Assembly (NCBI GenBank): GCA_018261735.1
Contig: JAGTRM010000012.1
Coordinates: forward strand, 1 to 64,000
DNA: 64,000 nucleotides
Direction: 5' to 3'
Source: Pseudomonadota bacterium
GTDB taxonomy: Bacteria; Pseudomonadota; Gammaproteobacteria; Burkholderiales; Chitinibacteraceae
Shown here: positions 27,633 through 37,702 of the stretch, piece after piece
Numbering within the stretch: position 1 is the first letter of the stretch
Layout of the letters: the number at the start of each line of letters is the position of its first letter
Notes under the pieces: generated by a model
What the model was told of the DNA's origin: nothing
The model's input: only the letters and a program-made list of their open reading frames with translations
The model's database searches: none
Made by a program: the position numbers and the translations under genes

Positions 27633-28916
27633 ATGAAATCATTCCTCCGCACCCTTGCTGTCTCTGCCCTGATTGTCGCCGCGCAGGCACAATCAGCCGT
27701 GATCACCGTCGACCGCATCGTCGCGGTCGTCAACCGCAGCGCCATCACACGGCTGGAACTAGATGAGCGCGTTGCCTCCATCCGGAAAAACCTGGCGAGA
27801 CAGGGCATTCAAGCCCCTGCGGCCGACATCCTGGAAAGTGAAGCCCTGCAGCGCATGATTACCGAACGCGTGATGCTGGAACAGGCCGGCAACCTGGGCA
27901 TTCGCGTGGATGACAGCCAACTGGAGCTGGCACTATCACGCATCGCGCAACAAAACCGCCTGTCACTGCCGGAACTGCGCAAGCAGCTGGAAACTGATGG
28001 AATCAACTGGCGGCGCTTCAGCGACGATATCCGCCAGGAAATCATCCTCAGCCAACTGCGCGAACGTGAGATTGAAAACAAGATAACGGTCACAGATGCC
28101 GAAGTGGATGAATTTCTGCATTTCAGTGGCGACAAACCGCAAGTGGAATACCGCATCGCTCAGATCTTCGTCGGACTGCCAGAAAATGCGTCGCCCGAGC
28201 AAATCCAGGCCAAGCGTGGCCGCATTCTGGCCGCGCGGCAAGAACTGGGCGAAGGCAAGGAGTTCGGCGCGGTAGCGGCCACTTACTCCAACTCGGCTGA
28301 CGCAGCCAACGGCGGCGTGATCGGCTGGCGTCCCAGCGGCGCACTGGCGCCGGCATTTGCGGAATTGCTGGACAAGCTCAAACCGGGCGAAATCACCGAT
28401 ATCGTGCGCAGCGGTACCGGATTGCACATTTTCAAGCTGCTGGAAAAACGCACGCAATCCGGCCAAATGGTTGTGCGCCAGACCCATGCCCGCCATATCT
28501 TGGTCCGCACCAATGAAGTCGTGTCGGAAACCGATGCTTCCAACAAATTGATCCAGTTGGCAGACCGGCTGAATCGCGGCGCCCAGTTCGAGGAATTGGC
28601 CCGCCTCTACTCGGACGACACCAGTGCCAACAAAGGGGGGGATTTGGGCTGGCTATCGCCGGGCGAGACGGTACCCGAGTTCGAGCAGGCCCTGGACAAA
28701 CTCAACCCGGGCGACATCAGCCCGCCGACCAAATCGCCTTTTGGCCTGCACCTGATCCAGGTACTGGAGCGGCGCGATCAGGATGTGACCCAGGAAAACC
28801 GTCGCGCCAAGGCCCGACTCGACCTGCGCCAGCGCAAGGCCGAAGAGCAATATGACGACTGGGTGCGCCAGTTGCGCGACAAGGCTTATGTTTCCATCCG
28901 TCTGAAGGACGAATAA
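27633..28916 (+). CDS. surA: Periplasmic chaperone and peptidyl-prolyl isomerase SurA
   Basis: A 427-residue periplasmic chaperone for outer-membrane proteins. A signal peptide ends near residue 20 (AQAQSA), then the N-terminal chaperone domain ([24 protein letters not shown]) and two parvulin domains, the first around residues 170-270 ([30 protein letters not shown]) and the second around 285-385 ([34 protein letters not shown]), and a C-terminal helix. It follows lptD after 8 bp; SurA assists LptD folding, which suits the operon. Confidence 0.95.
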   Translation: MKSFLRTLAVSALIVAAQAQSAVITVDRIVAVVNRSAITRLELDERVASIRKNLARQGIQAPAADILESEALQRMITERVMLEQAGNLGIRVDDSQLELALSRIAQQNRLSLPELRKQLETDGINWRRFSDDIRQEIILSQLREREIENKITVTDAEVDEFLHFSGDKPQVEYRIAQIFVGLPENASPEQIQAKRGRILAARQELGEGKEFGAVAATYSNSADAANGGVIGWRPSGALAPAFAELLDKLKPGEITDIVRSGTGLHIFKLLEKRTQSGQMVVRQTHARHILVRTNEVVSETDASNKLIQLADRLNRGAQFEELARLYSDDTSANKGGDLGWLSPGETVPEFEQALDKLNPGDISPPTKSPFGLHLIQVLERRDQDVTQENRRAKARLDLRQRKAEEQYDDWVRQLRDKAYVSIRLKDE

Positions 28917-28924
28917 CCATCACC

Positions 28925-29914
28925 ATGCCCGACCGACCTCATTTGCCCGTTCTGGCCATTACCACCGGCGAGCCTGCCGGCGTAGGGCCGGAACTGGCTG
29001 CCCGACTTGCCTCGAAAGATTACGCTGCGCGCCTGGTTCTGCTCGGTGATCGCAACCTGCTCACCCAGCGCGCACGCACGATTGGCATCGAACTCGATTT
29101 GCCTGATTACTCGCCAGTCAGCCCCGCCCCGCTCTCCATCCTGCACCTGCCGCTGGCCGCGCCAAGCGAAGCGGGCAAGCTCGATCCTGCCAATGCAGGC
29201 TATGTGCTGGGAGTGCTGGATCGCGCCATTGGCGGCTGCCGCAACGGCGAATTCGCCGCCATGATCACGGCCCCCATCCATAAAGGGGTGATCAATGATG
29301 CCTACCCTGACAAGCACTTCTACGGCCATACCGAATACCTGGCAGAGCAGTGCGGTACGGAACGGGTGGTCATGATGCTCGCCGGCGGCGGCTTGCGCGT
29401 GGCGCTGGCCACCACCCACCTGCCGCTGAAAGACGTTTCGGCCGCACTGACCGCGGAATCGCTGACTGCCACCTTGCGCATCCTGCACGCCGACCTGCGC
29501 GACAAGTTCGGCTTCCCCGCCCCCGCCATCCTCGTGGCCGGGCTGAATCCGCATGCCGGTGAAGGCGGCCACATGGGGCGGGAAGAAATTGACGTCATCA
29601 GCCCCGTCCTCGCGCAATTGCGCGACGAAGGCATGCACCTGATCGGCCCATTGCCCGCCGATACGCTGTTTACCCCGCACCAACTCAAACACGGTGACGC
29701 CGTACTGGCCATGTACCACGACCAGGGACTTCCCGTGCTCAAATTCGCCAGCTTTGGCGGCGGCGTCAACATCACGCTCGGCCTGCCCATCATCCGCACC
29801 TCGGTCGATCACGGCACCGCACTGGATCTGGCCGGAACCGGCCAGGCCGATCCGGGCAGCCTGTTCACGGCCACTGAGCTTGCCATCGAGCTGGCGACAA
29901 GGACCCACGCATGA
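28925..29914 (+). CDS. pdxA: 4-hydroxythreonine-4-phosphate dehydrogenase
   Basis: A 329-residue zinc-dependent oxidative decarboxylase in pyridoxal 5'-phosphate synthesis. Motifs are [13 protein letters not shown] at the N-terminus, [37 protein letters not shown] with the metal-binding His, and [12 protein letters not shown]. Length matches E. coli PdxA. It lies in lptD-surA-pdxA-rsmA, the same order as in E. coli, and its end overlaps rsmA by 4 bp. Confidence 0.96.
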   Translation: MPDRPHLPVLAITTGEPAGVGPELAARLASKDYAARLVLLGDRNLLTQRARTIGIELDLPDYSPVSPAPLSILHLPLAAPSEAGKLDPANAGYVLGVLDRAIGGCRNGEFAAMITAPIHKGVINDAYPDKHFYGHTEYLAEQCGTERVVMMLAGGGLRVALATTHLPLKDVSAALTAESLTATLRILHADLRDKFGFPAPAILVAGLNPHAGEGGHMGREEIDVISPVLAQLRDEGMHLIGPLPADTLFTPHQLKHGDAVLAMYHDQGLPVLKFASFGGGVNITLGLPIIRTSVDHGTALDLAGTGQADPGSLFTATELAIELATRTHA

Positions 29915-30711
29915 AAGCGCATATCCCACGCAAACGGTTCGGGCAGAATTTCCTGCAGGATCAGGGCGTCATTGCCGACATCCTCAATGCCGTCAGCCCG
30001 GAACCCGGCGATGTGTTTATCGAGATCGGCCCCGGTCTGGCCGCCCTGACCCGGCCGCTGCTGGAACGAATCCCGCACCTGCATGCCGTCGAGATCGACC
30101 GCGACATCGTCGCCCGGCTGACCGAGCGCTTCCCGCCCGAACGACTGAGCCTCTACAACGTCGACGCCCTGGATTTTGATTTTGGCGCGCTGGCACAGCA
30201 GATCGCCCCGGGCGGGAAGGTCCGCCTGCTCGGCAACCTACCCTACAATATTTCCACGCCGCTGCTGTTTCACTTGGCCAGCTTCAACGCCGTCATCAAC
30301 GACATGCATTTCATGCTGCAAAAGGAAGTGGTCGACCGTATGGTGGCCGAACCGGGAACACCGGACTACGGGCGGCTCAGCATCATGCTGCAGTATCGCT
30401 TCGTGATGGACCGCGTGCTGGATGTCCCGCCGGCAGCATTCAACCCGCCACCCAAGGTCGATTCCGCCGTGGTGCGCATGATTCCGTGGCCCAGCCTTCC
30501 GCACCCGGCGCAAGACGAGCATTTGCTGGAAGAAATCGTCCAGACCGCTTTCGCGCAACGGCGAAAGACTTTGCGCAACAATCTGAAAGGAATTATCGGC
30601 GATGCCGAGCTGGAGGCATTGGGCATCAATCCCGGCTGTCGCGCGGAGAATGTCGATGTTGCGCACTACGTGGCCTTGGCGAACCATTTGGCAGCCCATA
30701 CGACAAAATGA
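29911..30711 (+). CDS. rsmA: 16S rRNA dimethyladenosine transferase
   Basis: RsmA (KsgA) of 266 residues dimethylates two adjacent adenosines in helix 45 of 16S rRNA. The SAM-binding fold is seen in [27 protein letters not shown] and the catalytic [12 protein letters not shown] (NLPY motif). The C-terminal domain has [13 protein letters not shown] and [15 protein letters not shown]. The ATG overlaps the pdxA stop in ATGA form. Confidence 0.96.
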   Translation: MKAHIPRKRFGQNFLQDQGVIADILNAVSPEPGDVFIEIGPGLAALTRPLLERIPHLHAVEIDRDIVARLTERFPPERLSLYNVDALDFDFGALAQQIAPGGKVRLLGNLPYNISTPLLFHLASFNAVINDMHFMLQKEVVDRMVAEPGTPDYGRLSIMLQYRFVMDRVLDVPPAAFNPPPKVDSAVVRMIPWPSLPHPAQDEHLLEEIVQTAFAQRRKTLRNNLKGIIGDAELEALGINPGCRAENVDVAHYVALANHLAAHTTK

Positions 30712-30847
30712 ACCAAAATAGTGCACAAATAAATCCAATCGCACCAATAACAAGCATTCGCTCATCGCATCTACGGGTTAGCCGCGCTTGTCGAATTGCA
30801 CTCGTTTGCGCACAATTCCCACGTTTTTTGCCCGAGATTTCAAGACA

Positions 30848-31588
30848 ATGATCCGCTTCAACAAGGTCAACAAGTGGTTTGGTCGCGACCACCACGTTCT
30901 GAAAAACATCACACTCGAAGTCAAGCAGGGCGAAGTCGTGGTGGTATGCGGCCCGTCCGGATCGGGGAAATCCACGCTGATTCGCACCATCAACCAGCTG
31001 GAACCGGTCAATGACGGCGTAATCATTGTCGATGGCATCACCATCACCGACCCGAAAACCAATATCAACAAGGTGCGCGAAGAGGTTGGCTTTGTCTTTC
31101 AGCATTTCAACCTGTACCCCCACCTCACCGTGCTGGAAAACATCACGCTGGCCCCGATCCAGGTGCGCAAGATGGAAAAGGCCGCAGCAGAACAACTGGG
31201 CGTCGAATTGCTTGAACGCGTTGGTCTGCTGAACAAAAAGGATGTCTATCCGGCGCAGCTTTCAGGAGGCCAGCAGCAACGCGTCGCGATTGCCCGCGGC
31301 CTGGCGATGCGACCGAAAGTCATGCTGTTCGACGAACCCACGTCGGCACTGGATCCGGAAATGATCGGCGAAGTATTGAAGGTCATGCAGGATCTGGCGG
31401 AATCGGGCATGACCATGGTGGTCGTCACCCATGAGATGGGCTTTGCCCGCGAAGTCTCAGACCGGGTGATTTTCCTCGATCACGGCGAAATCCTGGAAGA
31501 CGCGAAGCCGGAAGATTTCTTCACCAACCCGCAACACGAACGGGCCAAGCAATTCTTGCGGCAAATCCTGGCACCAATGCACCAATAA
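30848..31588 (+). CDS. gltL: Amino-acid ABC transporter ATPase (GltL-like, copy 1)
   Basis: A 246-residue polar-amino-acid ABC ATPase. Walker A is GPSGSGKST, the Q-loop is [14 protein letters not shown], the signature is LSGGQQQR, Walker B is [13 protein letters not shown] and the switch His is in VVTHEMGF. The ATG at 30848 gives the standard [12 protein letters not shown] start. It lies before the binding-protein gene instead of after the permeases, and a second ATPase of the same family is encoded at 34268-35005. About 300 bp and a probable separate promoter divide it from gltI, so it may be expressed independently. Confidence 0.88.
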   Translation: MIRFNKVNKWFGRDHHVLKNITLEVKQGEVVVVCGPSGSGKSTLIRTINQLEPVNDGVIIVDGITITDPKTNINKVREEVGFVFQHFNLYPHLTVLENITLAPIQVRKMEKAAAEQLGVELLERVGLLNKKDVYPAQLSGGQQQRVAIARGLAMRPKVMLFDEPTSALDPEMIGEVLKVMQDLAESGMTMVVVTHEMGFAREVSDRVIFLDHGEILEDAKPEDFFTNPQHERAKQFLRQILAPMHQ

Positions 31589-31633
31589 GCAGCACAGCCA
31601 AACCATATCGAGCGCCTCTGCGCACCAAAAATC

Positions 31634-31672
31634 CCACGGGCAAGCCGGCTAGCATGCGCAAGGCTTGCCTGT
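31634..31672. promoter_or_regulatory. Inverted repeat, candidate enhancer-binding site upstream of gltI
   Basis: CACGGGCAAGCC and GGCTTGCCTGTG form the two arms. The centre is about 185 bp upstream of the -24/-12 promoter, a usual distance for a sigma-54 activator site. It may instead be a hairpin at the 3' end of the upstream ATPase transcript. Confidence 0.35.
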
Positions 31673-31829
31673 GGCAGTGCATCGCAAATCAAGCACCGCA
31701 TCACTTTCCACCTTATTACCAAATTCATTCACCAGAATGACACATAGCGCACCCACCGTTTCATTTCGCGCCAGATAAGTAGGGACTTTCCCCAATACAC
31801 CCCTTTTCCCACGCATAAAGAATGCTTCC

Positions 31830-31845
31830 TGGCGCGATAATTGCA
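31830..31845 (+). promoter_or_regulatory. Sigma-54 (-24/-12) promoter of gltI
   Basis: The sequence TGGCGCGATAATTGCA matches the consensus TGGCACGNNNNTTGCW except for one base (A to G), with correct GG-GC spacing. It predicts a start near 31856 and a 32-nt leader before gltI. RpoN control of acidic amino-acid uptake is known in Pseudomonas (AauR system). Confidence 0.65.
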
Positions 31846-31887
31846 AAGCGATACGGGTCAACTATTTTTACCAATAGGACTCTCGCC

Positions 31888-32784
31888 ATGAAGAAAAGCC
31901 TGCTCGTTTCACTTGCCATTGCCAGCCTGTTCTCAACCGCCCAAGCTGCAGAATTGACCGGAACACTTAAAAAAATCAAAGAATCAGGCACCGTCGTGCT
32001 GGGGCATCGTGATTCTTCAATTCCGTTTTCCTATCTCGCCGATGGCAGCAAACCGGTCGGCTTCTCGGTGGACATCGCCAATGCGATCATCGACGAAGTC
32101 AAGAAAGAACTCGGCTTGCCGGCGATCAAGGTGCAATACAACCTGGTGACTTCGCAAACCCGCATCCCGCTGGTACAGAACGGTACCGTCGATGTGGAGT
32201 GCGGCTCGACCACCAACAACATCGAACGCCAGCAGCAAGTGGCTTTCACCAACGGTTTCTTCAAGATCGGCACACGCCTGCTGACCAAAAAAACCTCCGG
32301 CATCAAAGACTTTGCTGACCTTGCTGGCAAAAATCTGGTCACCACCGCCGGCACCACCTCCGAGCGCCAGATCAAAAAGCTGAATGAAGAAAAGAAACTC
32401 GGCATGAACATCATCAGCGCCAAGGATCACGGCGAATCTTTCCTGATGCTCGAATCCGGCCGTGCGGTCGCCTTCATGATGGATGACGTGCTGCTGGCTG
32501 GCGAAATGGCCAAGGCCAAGAATCCGGCCGACTGGGCCATCGTTGGCACGCCGCAATCCTCTGAAATCTACGGTTGCATGGTGCGCAAGGACGATCCTGC
32601 CTTCAAGGCCGTCGCCGACCGCGCACTGGTCAACTTCTTCAAGAGCGGCCGGGTCAATGCTTCCTACACCAAATGGTTCCAGCAGCCCATCCCGCCCAAG
32701 GGTCTGAACATGAACTTCACGATGAGTGAAGGCCTGAAAGCGTTGATTGCCAAGCCGACCGACAAGTCTGCAGAACAAATGTAA
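31888..32784 (+). CDS. gltI: Glutamate/aspartate ABC transporter substrate-binding protein
   Basis: A 298-residue periplasmic binding protein of the GltI/AatJ type. A signal peptide cleaves after AQA (near residue 21). The SBP_bac_3 domain shows GTVVLGHRDSSIPFSYL, GFSVDIANAIIDEV, VECGSTTNNIERQQQVAFTNGFF (characteristic of Glu/Asp binders), and VAFMMDDVLLAGEMA. The ATG at 31888 puts the signal peptide first. It heads gltI-gltJ-gltK-gltL behind a -24/-12 promoter. Confidence 0.93.
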   Translation: MKKSLLVSLAIASLFSTAQAAELTGTLKKIKESGTVVLGHRDSSIPFSYLADGSKPVGFSVDIANAIIDEVKKELGLPAIKVQYNLVTSQTRIPLVQNGTVDVECGSTTNNIERQQQVAFTNGFFKIGTRLLTKKTSGIKDFADLAGKNLVTTAGTTSERQIKKLNEEKKLGMNIISAKDHGESFLMLESGRAVAFMMDDVLLAGEMAKAKNPADWAIVGTPQSSEIYGCMVRKDDPAFKAVADRALVNFFKSGRVNASYTKWFQQPIPPKGLNMNFTMSEGLKALIAKPTDKSAEQM

Positions 32785-32793
32785 ATCCACCTG

Positions 32794-32828
32794 GCAAAAC
32801 AGGGCGGGGAATCTTCCCTGCCCTTTTG
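32794..32828 (+). terminator. Attenuating hairpin between gltI and gltJ
   Basis: Arms GCAAAACAGGGCGGGGA and TCCCTGCCCTTTTGC pair with a small bulge and an ATCT-type loop, ending in four T's. Such partial terminators after binding-protein genes lower permease expression relative to the binding protein; that role is inferred. Confidence 0.55.
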
Positions 32829-32840
32829 CGGAGTAAATAA

Positions 32841-33587
32841 ATGAATTATCACTGGGACTGGGGGATTTTTTTCAAATCCACCGGCATTGGCCAGGAAATC
32901 TACCTGCACTGGTTCATCACCGGCCTGGGCTGGACGGTTGCCCTTTCGCTGTCCGGCTGGCTGATTGCCATGCTATTGGGCACCGTGCTGGGCGTGCTGC
33001 GCACCTTGCCCCAGCGCAGCCTGTCCGCCATTGGCACGGCTTATGTGAACCTATTCCGCAACGTGCCGCTATTGGTCCAGCTGTTTGTCTGGTATTTCAT
33101 TGTTCCCGATTATCTGCCGGAGCCGATCCAGACCTGGTTCAAGCAGGGACTCAAGCCGGAAATTTCCGGCTTTATCAGCGTGGTCGCCTGTCTGGGCCTG
33201 TTTACCGCAGCGCGGGTCTGCGAACAGGTAAGGACCGGCATCCAGGCCTTGCCGCGCGGCCAGATCAATGCGGCACTGGCGCTGGGATTGAACCCGTGGA
33301 AAACCTATCGTCACGTGTTGCTGCCCCAGGCTTTCCGCATCATCATCCCGCCATTGACCTCCGAGTTCCTGAACATCTTCAAGAACTCTTCGGTCGCCTC
33401 GCTGATCGGCCTGATGGATCTCTTGGCCCAGACCAAGCAGACCGCGGAATTCACCGCCAACCTGTTTGAAGCATTCACCCTGGCCACCCTGATCTATTTC
33501 ACGCTGAACATGAGCCTGATGCTGATGATGCGCTGGCTGGAAAAACGGGTCAAAGTGCCCGGCCTGATCTCGCTGGGAGGCAAATAA
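32841..33587 (+). CDS. gltJ: Glutamate/aspartate ABC transporter permease
   Basis: A 248-residue inner-membrane permease of the HisM/GltJ family. Transmembrane segments include TVALSLSGWLIAMLLGTVLGVL and later hydrophobic runs, and the EAA-type cytoplasmic loop is GQINAALALGLNPWKTYRHVLLPQAFR. RNVPLLVQLFVWYF is typical of GltJ. Its stop overlaps the gltK start by one base (TAATG). Confidence 0.93.
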   Translation: MNYHWDWGIFFKSTGIGQEIYLHWFITGLGWTVALSLSGWLIAMLLGTVLGVLRTLPQRSLSAIGTAYVNLFRNVPLLVQLFVWYFIVPDYLPEPIQTWFKQGLKPEISGFISVVACLGLFTAARVCEQVRTGIQALPRGQINAALALGLNPWKTYRHVLLPQAFRIIIPPLTSEFLNIFKNSSVASLIGLMDLLAQTKQTAEFTANLFEAFTLATLIYFTLNMSLMLMMRWLEKRVKVPGLISLGGK

Positions 33588-34261
33588 TGGATTTCTCCAG
33601 CATTGTTTCCGCCCTGCCCGACCTGCTGCAAGGCATGCTGCTGACCCTGAAATTGCTGGTCTTTGCCGTCGCCGGCGGCATTGCACTGGGTACGCTGCTG
33701 GCACTCGCCCGCCTGTCCAGCAACCGACTGCTGTCCTTCCTGGCCGGTTTCTATGTCAACTACTTCCGCTCGATCCCGCTGCTGCTGGTGATTACCTGGT
33801 TTTACTTTATCGTGCCGTTCATGCTCGCCTGGGCCACCGGCAAGATGCATCCGGTCGGCGCCTTCGCCTCGTCCCTGGTGGCGTTCATGATGTTCGAGGC
33901 GGCCTACTATTGCGAAATCGTTCGTGCCGGCATCCAGTCGATCCCGAAAGGCCAGGTCAATGCCGCGTACGCGCTCGGTCTGAATTACCACCAAGCCATG
34001 CGCCTGGTGGTCCTGCCGCAGGCTTTCCGCAAGATGGCGCCCCTGCTGCTGCAGCAAAGCATCATCCTGTTCCAGGACACGGCCCTGGTCTATGCCGTAG
34101 GCCTGATGGATTTTCTCAATACCGCCCGCTCGCGCGGCGATATTACCGGCCAGCTGCATGAGTTCCTCCTGTTTGCCGGGGTGATCTATTTTGTGCTGAG
34201 TTTTATCGCTTCGCGCATCGTGCTACGCCTGCAATCAAAACTCGCGGTCGGACAGAATTAA
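33587..34261 (+). CDS. gltK: Glutamate/aspartate ABC transporter permease
   Basis: The second permease, 224 residues, pairs with GltJ to form the channel. It shows RSIPLLLVITWFYF (GltK hallmark), several transmembrane helices, and the EAA loop GQVNAAYALGLNYHQAMRLVVLPQAFRKM. The start overlaps the gltJ stop; gltL copy 2 follows after 6 bp. Confidence 0.93.
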   Translation: MDFSSIVSALPDLLQGMLLTLKLLVFAVAGGIALGTLLALARLSSNRLLSFLAGFYVNYFRSIPLLLVITWFYFIVPFMLAWATGKMHPVGAFASSLVAFMMFEAAYYCEIVRAGIQSIPKGQVNAAYALGLNYHQAMRLVVLPQAFRKMAPLLLQQSIILFQDTALVYAVGLMDFLNTARSRGDITGQLHEFLLFAGVIYFVLSFIASRIVLRLQSKLAVGQN

Positions 34262-34267
34262 GGACGA

Positions 34268-35005
34268 ATGGAAATGATTGAAATACGCAATATTTCGAAA
34301 TGGTACGGCAGCTTCCAGGTGCTGACCGATTGCTCCACCAAAGTGGACAAGGGCGAAGTCGTGGTCGTCTGCGGCCCATCGGGTTCCGGCAAATCCACCC
34401 TGATCAAATGCGTCAACGCACTGGAGCCGTTCCAGAAAGGCGAGATCATCATCAACCGGATATCGGTGGGAGACCCCAAGACCGATCTGCCCAAGCTCAG
34501 AAGCCATGTCGGCATGGTATTCCAGCACTTCGAGCTATTTCCCCACCTCTCGATCATCGACAATCTGCGTCTGGCTCAGGTGGAAGTGCTGGGCCGGGGC
34601 CGGGAAGAAGCTGGCGAGAAAGGACTGGCGTTGCTGGACCGGGTCGGCCTGAAGGCGCATGCCGACAAATTTCCCGGTCAGCTCTCGGGCGGCCAACAGC
34701 AACGCGTGGCCATTGCCCGCGCCCTGGCAATGGACCCGTTCTGCATGTTGTTCGACGAACCGACTTCCGCGCTGGATCCGGAAATGATCAACGAAGTGCT
34801 GGATGTCATGGTAGAGCTGGCGCAGGAAGGCATGACCATGATGGTCGTGACGCATGAAATGGGCTTTGCCCGCAAAGTGGCGAACCGCGTTATTTTCATG
34901 GATCAGGGTCAAATCATTGAAGATGCAGCCAAGGAAGAATTCTTTGGCGCGCCACGCTCGGAACGCGCCCAGCATTTCCTGTCGAAGATATTGAACCACT
35001 GCTGA
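34268..35005 (+). CDS. gltL: Glutamate/aspartate ABC transporter ATPase (GltL, copy 2)
   Basis: A 245-residue ABC ATPase completing the transporter. Walker A is [10 protein letters not shown]-loop [13 protein letters not shown], signature LSGGQQQR, Walker [13 protein letters not shown] and His loop [15 protein letters not shown]. The first ATG is used; the next Met two codons later is the more usual family start. It is in the canonical operon position behind gltK. Copy 1 at 30848-31588 has the same motifs but differs through much of its length, so this is an older duplication, not a recent one. Confidence 0.93.
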   Translation: MEMIEIRNISKWYGSFQVLTDCSTKVDKGEVVVVCGPSGSGKSTLIKCVNALEPFQKGEIIINRISVGDPKTDLPKLRSHVGMVFQHFELFPHLSIIDNLRLAQVEVLGRGREEAGEKGLALLDRVGLKAHADKFPGQLSGGQQQRVAIARALAMDPFCMLFDEPTSALDPEMINEVLDVMVELAQEGMTMMVVTHEMGFARKVANRVIFMDQGQIIEDAAKEEFFGAPRSERAQHFLSKILNHC

Positions 35006-35030
35006 ACGCGACGACAGCTGGCAATCAAAC

Positions 35031-35059
35031 AAAAATGCCCGGTGTTTCCGGGCATTTTT
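35031..35059. terminator. Bidirectional terminator between gltL and the GGDEF-EAL gene
   Basis: A perfect 12-bp stem (35031-35042 with 35048-35059, 5-nt loop) ends in A's and T's on both sides and serves both convergent genes. Confidence 0.9.
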
Positions 35060-35060
35060 C

Positions 35061-37694
35061 TTATTGAAGCAACTGGCCGCCTGCTGAATTCGTTCCCAGG
35101 CGCAACATCAATTCAGCCCGGTGGGGTGGCACCGGTTCGCTGAAATAGAAACCTTGCATGCGTTTCACCCCGATCCCCTGCAGATAACTTGCCGCATCCT
35201 GGCTTTCCACACCCTCGACCACGACATCCAGCTTGAGCGTATGCCCCAGTTGCACAATCGCCTGCATCACGCCACGGCCATCTTCGGCATGCAAGCGCTG
35301 AGCGAACGAGGAATCGATTTTGATGAACCGCACCGGAATCTCATGCAGTTGCGACAGCGAGGAATATCCCGTCCCGAAATCATCAATCGCCACCTGGAAG
35401 CCCGCTGCAACGAGCTGGTTCAAGTGCTTGATCTGGCGGGAATAATCTGTCAACGCCACGGATTCGGTGATTTCCAGAACCACATCGTGTGAAGACAAGC
35501 CAAAACGCGCCAATCGCTCCAGCACGCACGGCACAAAACTGGACGAAAACAGCTGATTGCGCGAAATATTCAGCATCAACTGCTGTTGCAATCCGGCCTC
35601 GCGCCAAAGCGCCAGCTGGGCGAAACTTTGTTCCATGATCCGCTCGGAAAGCCCCTGGATCAGCCCCGTTTTTTCGGCCATGGGAATAAAAAGATCCGGA
35701 CTCACCCAGCCGCCCAGCCCATCCTTCCAGCGCGCCAGCGCTTCCAGCGCCAACACGATGCCGTTATTGGCATCCACGATGGGCTGGTAGAACACTTGCA
35801 GCATATCATCGTGAATGGCGCCAGAAAGCCGGGACTGGATCGCCAGGTGTTCCCGGCCGAACACCTGGAAATGCAGGATATCCGAGAAGAAGCAGGCATT
35901 GTTTCGTCCGGTGGTTTTGGCGTGATACATGGTATGGTCAGCGGCGGAAAGCAGCTCATCGGCCGATCCGGCATCTTGCGGATACACCGCAAAACCGACA
36001 CTGATGGTCGGGCTGGTTTCCTGTCCGGCCAGCAGCACGCTCTGCTGGGCAGCAAGGCGCAGCTGCTCGGCCAGATCGCGCAAACCGGATTGCCCGGTCA
36101 GATTCGGAATCAGCGCGATAAACTCATCGCCACCCCAGCGGGCCAGCAAACCCTTATCCCGCAGAACGCCAGACAAGCGTTCCGCCACGCTCACCAGCAT
36201 TTCATCGCCGATCTTGTGACCAAATGCGTCGTTCACTTCCTTGAAGTGATCCAGATCAATGAAACCCAGCGCCACCTGGGTGCCGTCACGCCGTGCCTCA
36301 TCAATGGCACGCGCCAGTTCATTATCCAGCAACAAGCGGTTAGGTAGCCGGGTGAGGCCATCATAGAGCGCCAGTTGCGTAATGTGCTGCTCGGCCAGAT
36401 GCGCTTCGGTCACGTCGCGCAAGACACCGCGCAGCCCTTCGACCATGCCATCGGGCGAGTAGTGCGCAATCAGGCGCGCTTCGACCCAGATCGGCTCGGC
36501 CTCATGGCGCAACAGCCGGAAACGCTGGTTTTTCGATTCATCCGAGTCGAGCAGGCGGCAAATAGCTTCGGCCAGCAGTTCGCGGTCTTCCGCCTGGACC
36601 CAATGCAGGAGGGGCTTCCCGATATCCCCGCCCATTTCATGCGGAGCGATGCCGCGCAGTCGCGCCCAAGCCGGGGTCGTTTCAAGCAGATCCCCGGCAG
36701 GCGACAAATCAATGACGGCCTCTTCGAGCAGGTTCAGCGTATCCAGGGTGGTTTTGCGCCGGGCGGCATCCTGCATAAGCTCAGTGACATCCTGCACCAT
36801 CGCCACAGCATGCGCCTGGTCATCAGCCTGCACCGGACTCAGGCGCACCAGCAGGTAAACCGGCCCGGCGCTGCCGGGCACGACACAATTGATCTGGATA
36901 CTGCGCGATTCCTCCAGCACGGCCGGCAAACCCTGAATGAGCTCCCGGGCCATCGCCGGCGGCAACACATCGGCCAGCAGGCTTCCCGTCAACTGCTCGG
37001 ACGGCGGCAAAGCGGGATGCCCGGACCAGACGTTGACGATCCGGCCAGCATGATCCACCTCGAACACCATATCCTGCGTGGCCCCCACCAGCACACGCAG
37101 CCGCTGCTGGTTGGAATGGGTTTCAGCCTCTGCACGCTGCTTGAGCAAAGCCTGGGCGAACACATTGGACAGCATGGCCAGGAAATGCAGTTCGGTGGGG
37201 GAGCGCTGCGGCGCTTCGCCAATATCGAGCAAGGTCACGAAGCCGAATGCCTCACCGCGTTCCAGCAGCGGCAGGCAAATCAGCCGGCTTACCCCGAACG
37301 GGGCAAGCATGGTTTTGGCAAGCGGGGTCAGGTCCTGCAACGGGCAGTTGATCACCATGCCCACTTCGAGCATGTTTGCCAGACCAGGTAAATCGCCATA
37401 GCTGATACAGCGAAACAGCGCTGGCGGAATCGGGGCCGTCCGGGATCGCGGATGGATCTGGTAACAGGCCAGCCGCGCGGCGACGTGGCCCGACTCATCC
37501 AGAAACACCGCGCCGACCGAACAGTTGCAAGCTTCGATCAGGATGGCCAGCGCATCCGACAGAGCATCGGTCGCATCCGGCTCCATCAGCGTAGCCACCA
37601 CCGCTTCGAAGGCATCGAAATAGCGCTGATGCAGCTGCAGGGACTGGCCTAGCGGCAGTTCGCCGCGATGAAGCAAGACCGGATCAGCATGCAT
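35061..37694 (-). CDS. GAF-PAS-PAS-GGDEF-EAL cyclic-di-GMP signalling protein
   Basis: An 877-residue cytoplasmic protein with no transmembrane helix. An N-terminal GAF domain (about residues 25-185) is followed by two PAS domains (about 195-310 and 320-435), a GGDEF domain (RWGGDEFIAL near residue 520) and an EAL domain (LEALARW near 652, LNISRNQLF, ITESVA, IDDFGTGYSSLS, VVEGVES). The motifs needed for both diguanylate cyclase and phosphodiesterase activity are present, but the inhibitory RxxD site ahead of GGDEF reads RDKG and looks lost. Net activity cannot be predicted. It is convergent with gltL and 8 bp downstream of topA. Confidence 0.9.
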   Translation of the reverse strand: MHADPVLLHRGELPLGQSLQLHQRYFDAFEAVVATLMEPDATDALSDALAILIEACNCSVGAVFLDESGHVAARLACYQIHPRSRTAPIPPALFRCISYGDLPGLANMLEVGMVINCPLQDLTPLAKTMLAPFGVSRLICLPLLERGEAFGFVTLLDIGEAPQRSPTELHFLAMLSNVFAQALLKQRAEAETHSNQQRLRVLVGATQDMVFEVDHAGRIVNVWSGHPALPPSEQLTGSLLADVLPPAMARELIQGLPAVLEESRSIQINCVVPGSAGPVYLLVRLSPVQADDQAHAVAMVQDVTELMQDAARRKTTLDTLNLLEEAVIDLSPAGDLLETTPAWARLRGIAPHEMGGDIGKPLLHWVQAEDRELLAEAICRLLDSDESKNQRFRLLRHEAEPIWVEARLIAHYSPDGMVEGLRGVLRDVTEAHLAEQHITQLALYDGLTRLPNRLLLDNELARAIDEARRDGTQVALGFIDLDHFKEVNDAFGHKIGDEMLVSVAERLSGVLRDKGLLARWGGDEFIALIPNLTGQSGLRDLAEQLRLAAQQSVLLAGQETSPTISVGFAVYPQDAGSADELLSAADHTMYHAKTTGRNNACFFSDILHFQVFGREHLAIQSRLSGAIHDDMLQVFYQPIVDANNGIVLALEALARWKDGLGGWVSPDLFIPMAEKTGLIQGLSERIMEQSFAQLALWREAGLQQQLMLNISRNQLFSSSFVPCVLERLARFGLSSHDVVLEITESVALTDYSRQIKHLNQLVAAGFQVAIDDFGTGYSSLSQLHEIPVRFIKIDSSFAQRLHAEDGRGVMQAIVQLGHTLKLDVVVEGVESQDAASYLQGIGVKRMQGFYFSEPVPPHRAELMLRLGTNSAGGQLLQ

Positions 37695-37702
37695 GGCGCG
37701 AT

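Larger units (their letters stand above)
31589..31887. other. gltI upstream region (299 bp, no gene)
   Basis: The region contains a 12-bp inverted repeat with one G-T pair (31634-31645 with 31661-31672, 15-nt spacer) and a -24/-12 promoter at 31830-31845. No T run follows the inverted repeat, so it looks more like a protein-binding site or RNA hairpin than a terminator. No coding frame is convincing. Confidence 0.6.
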
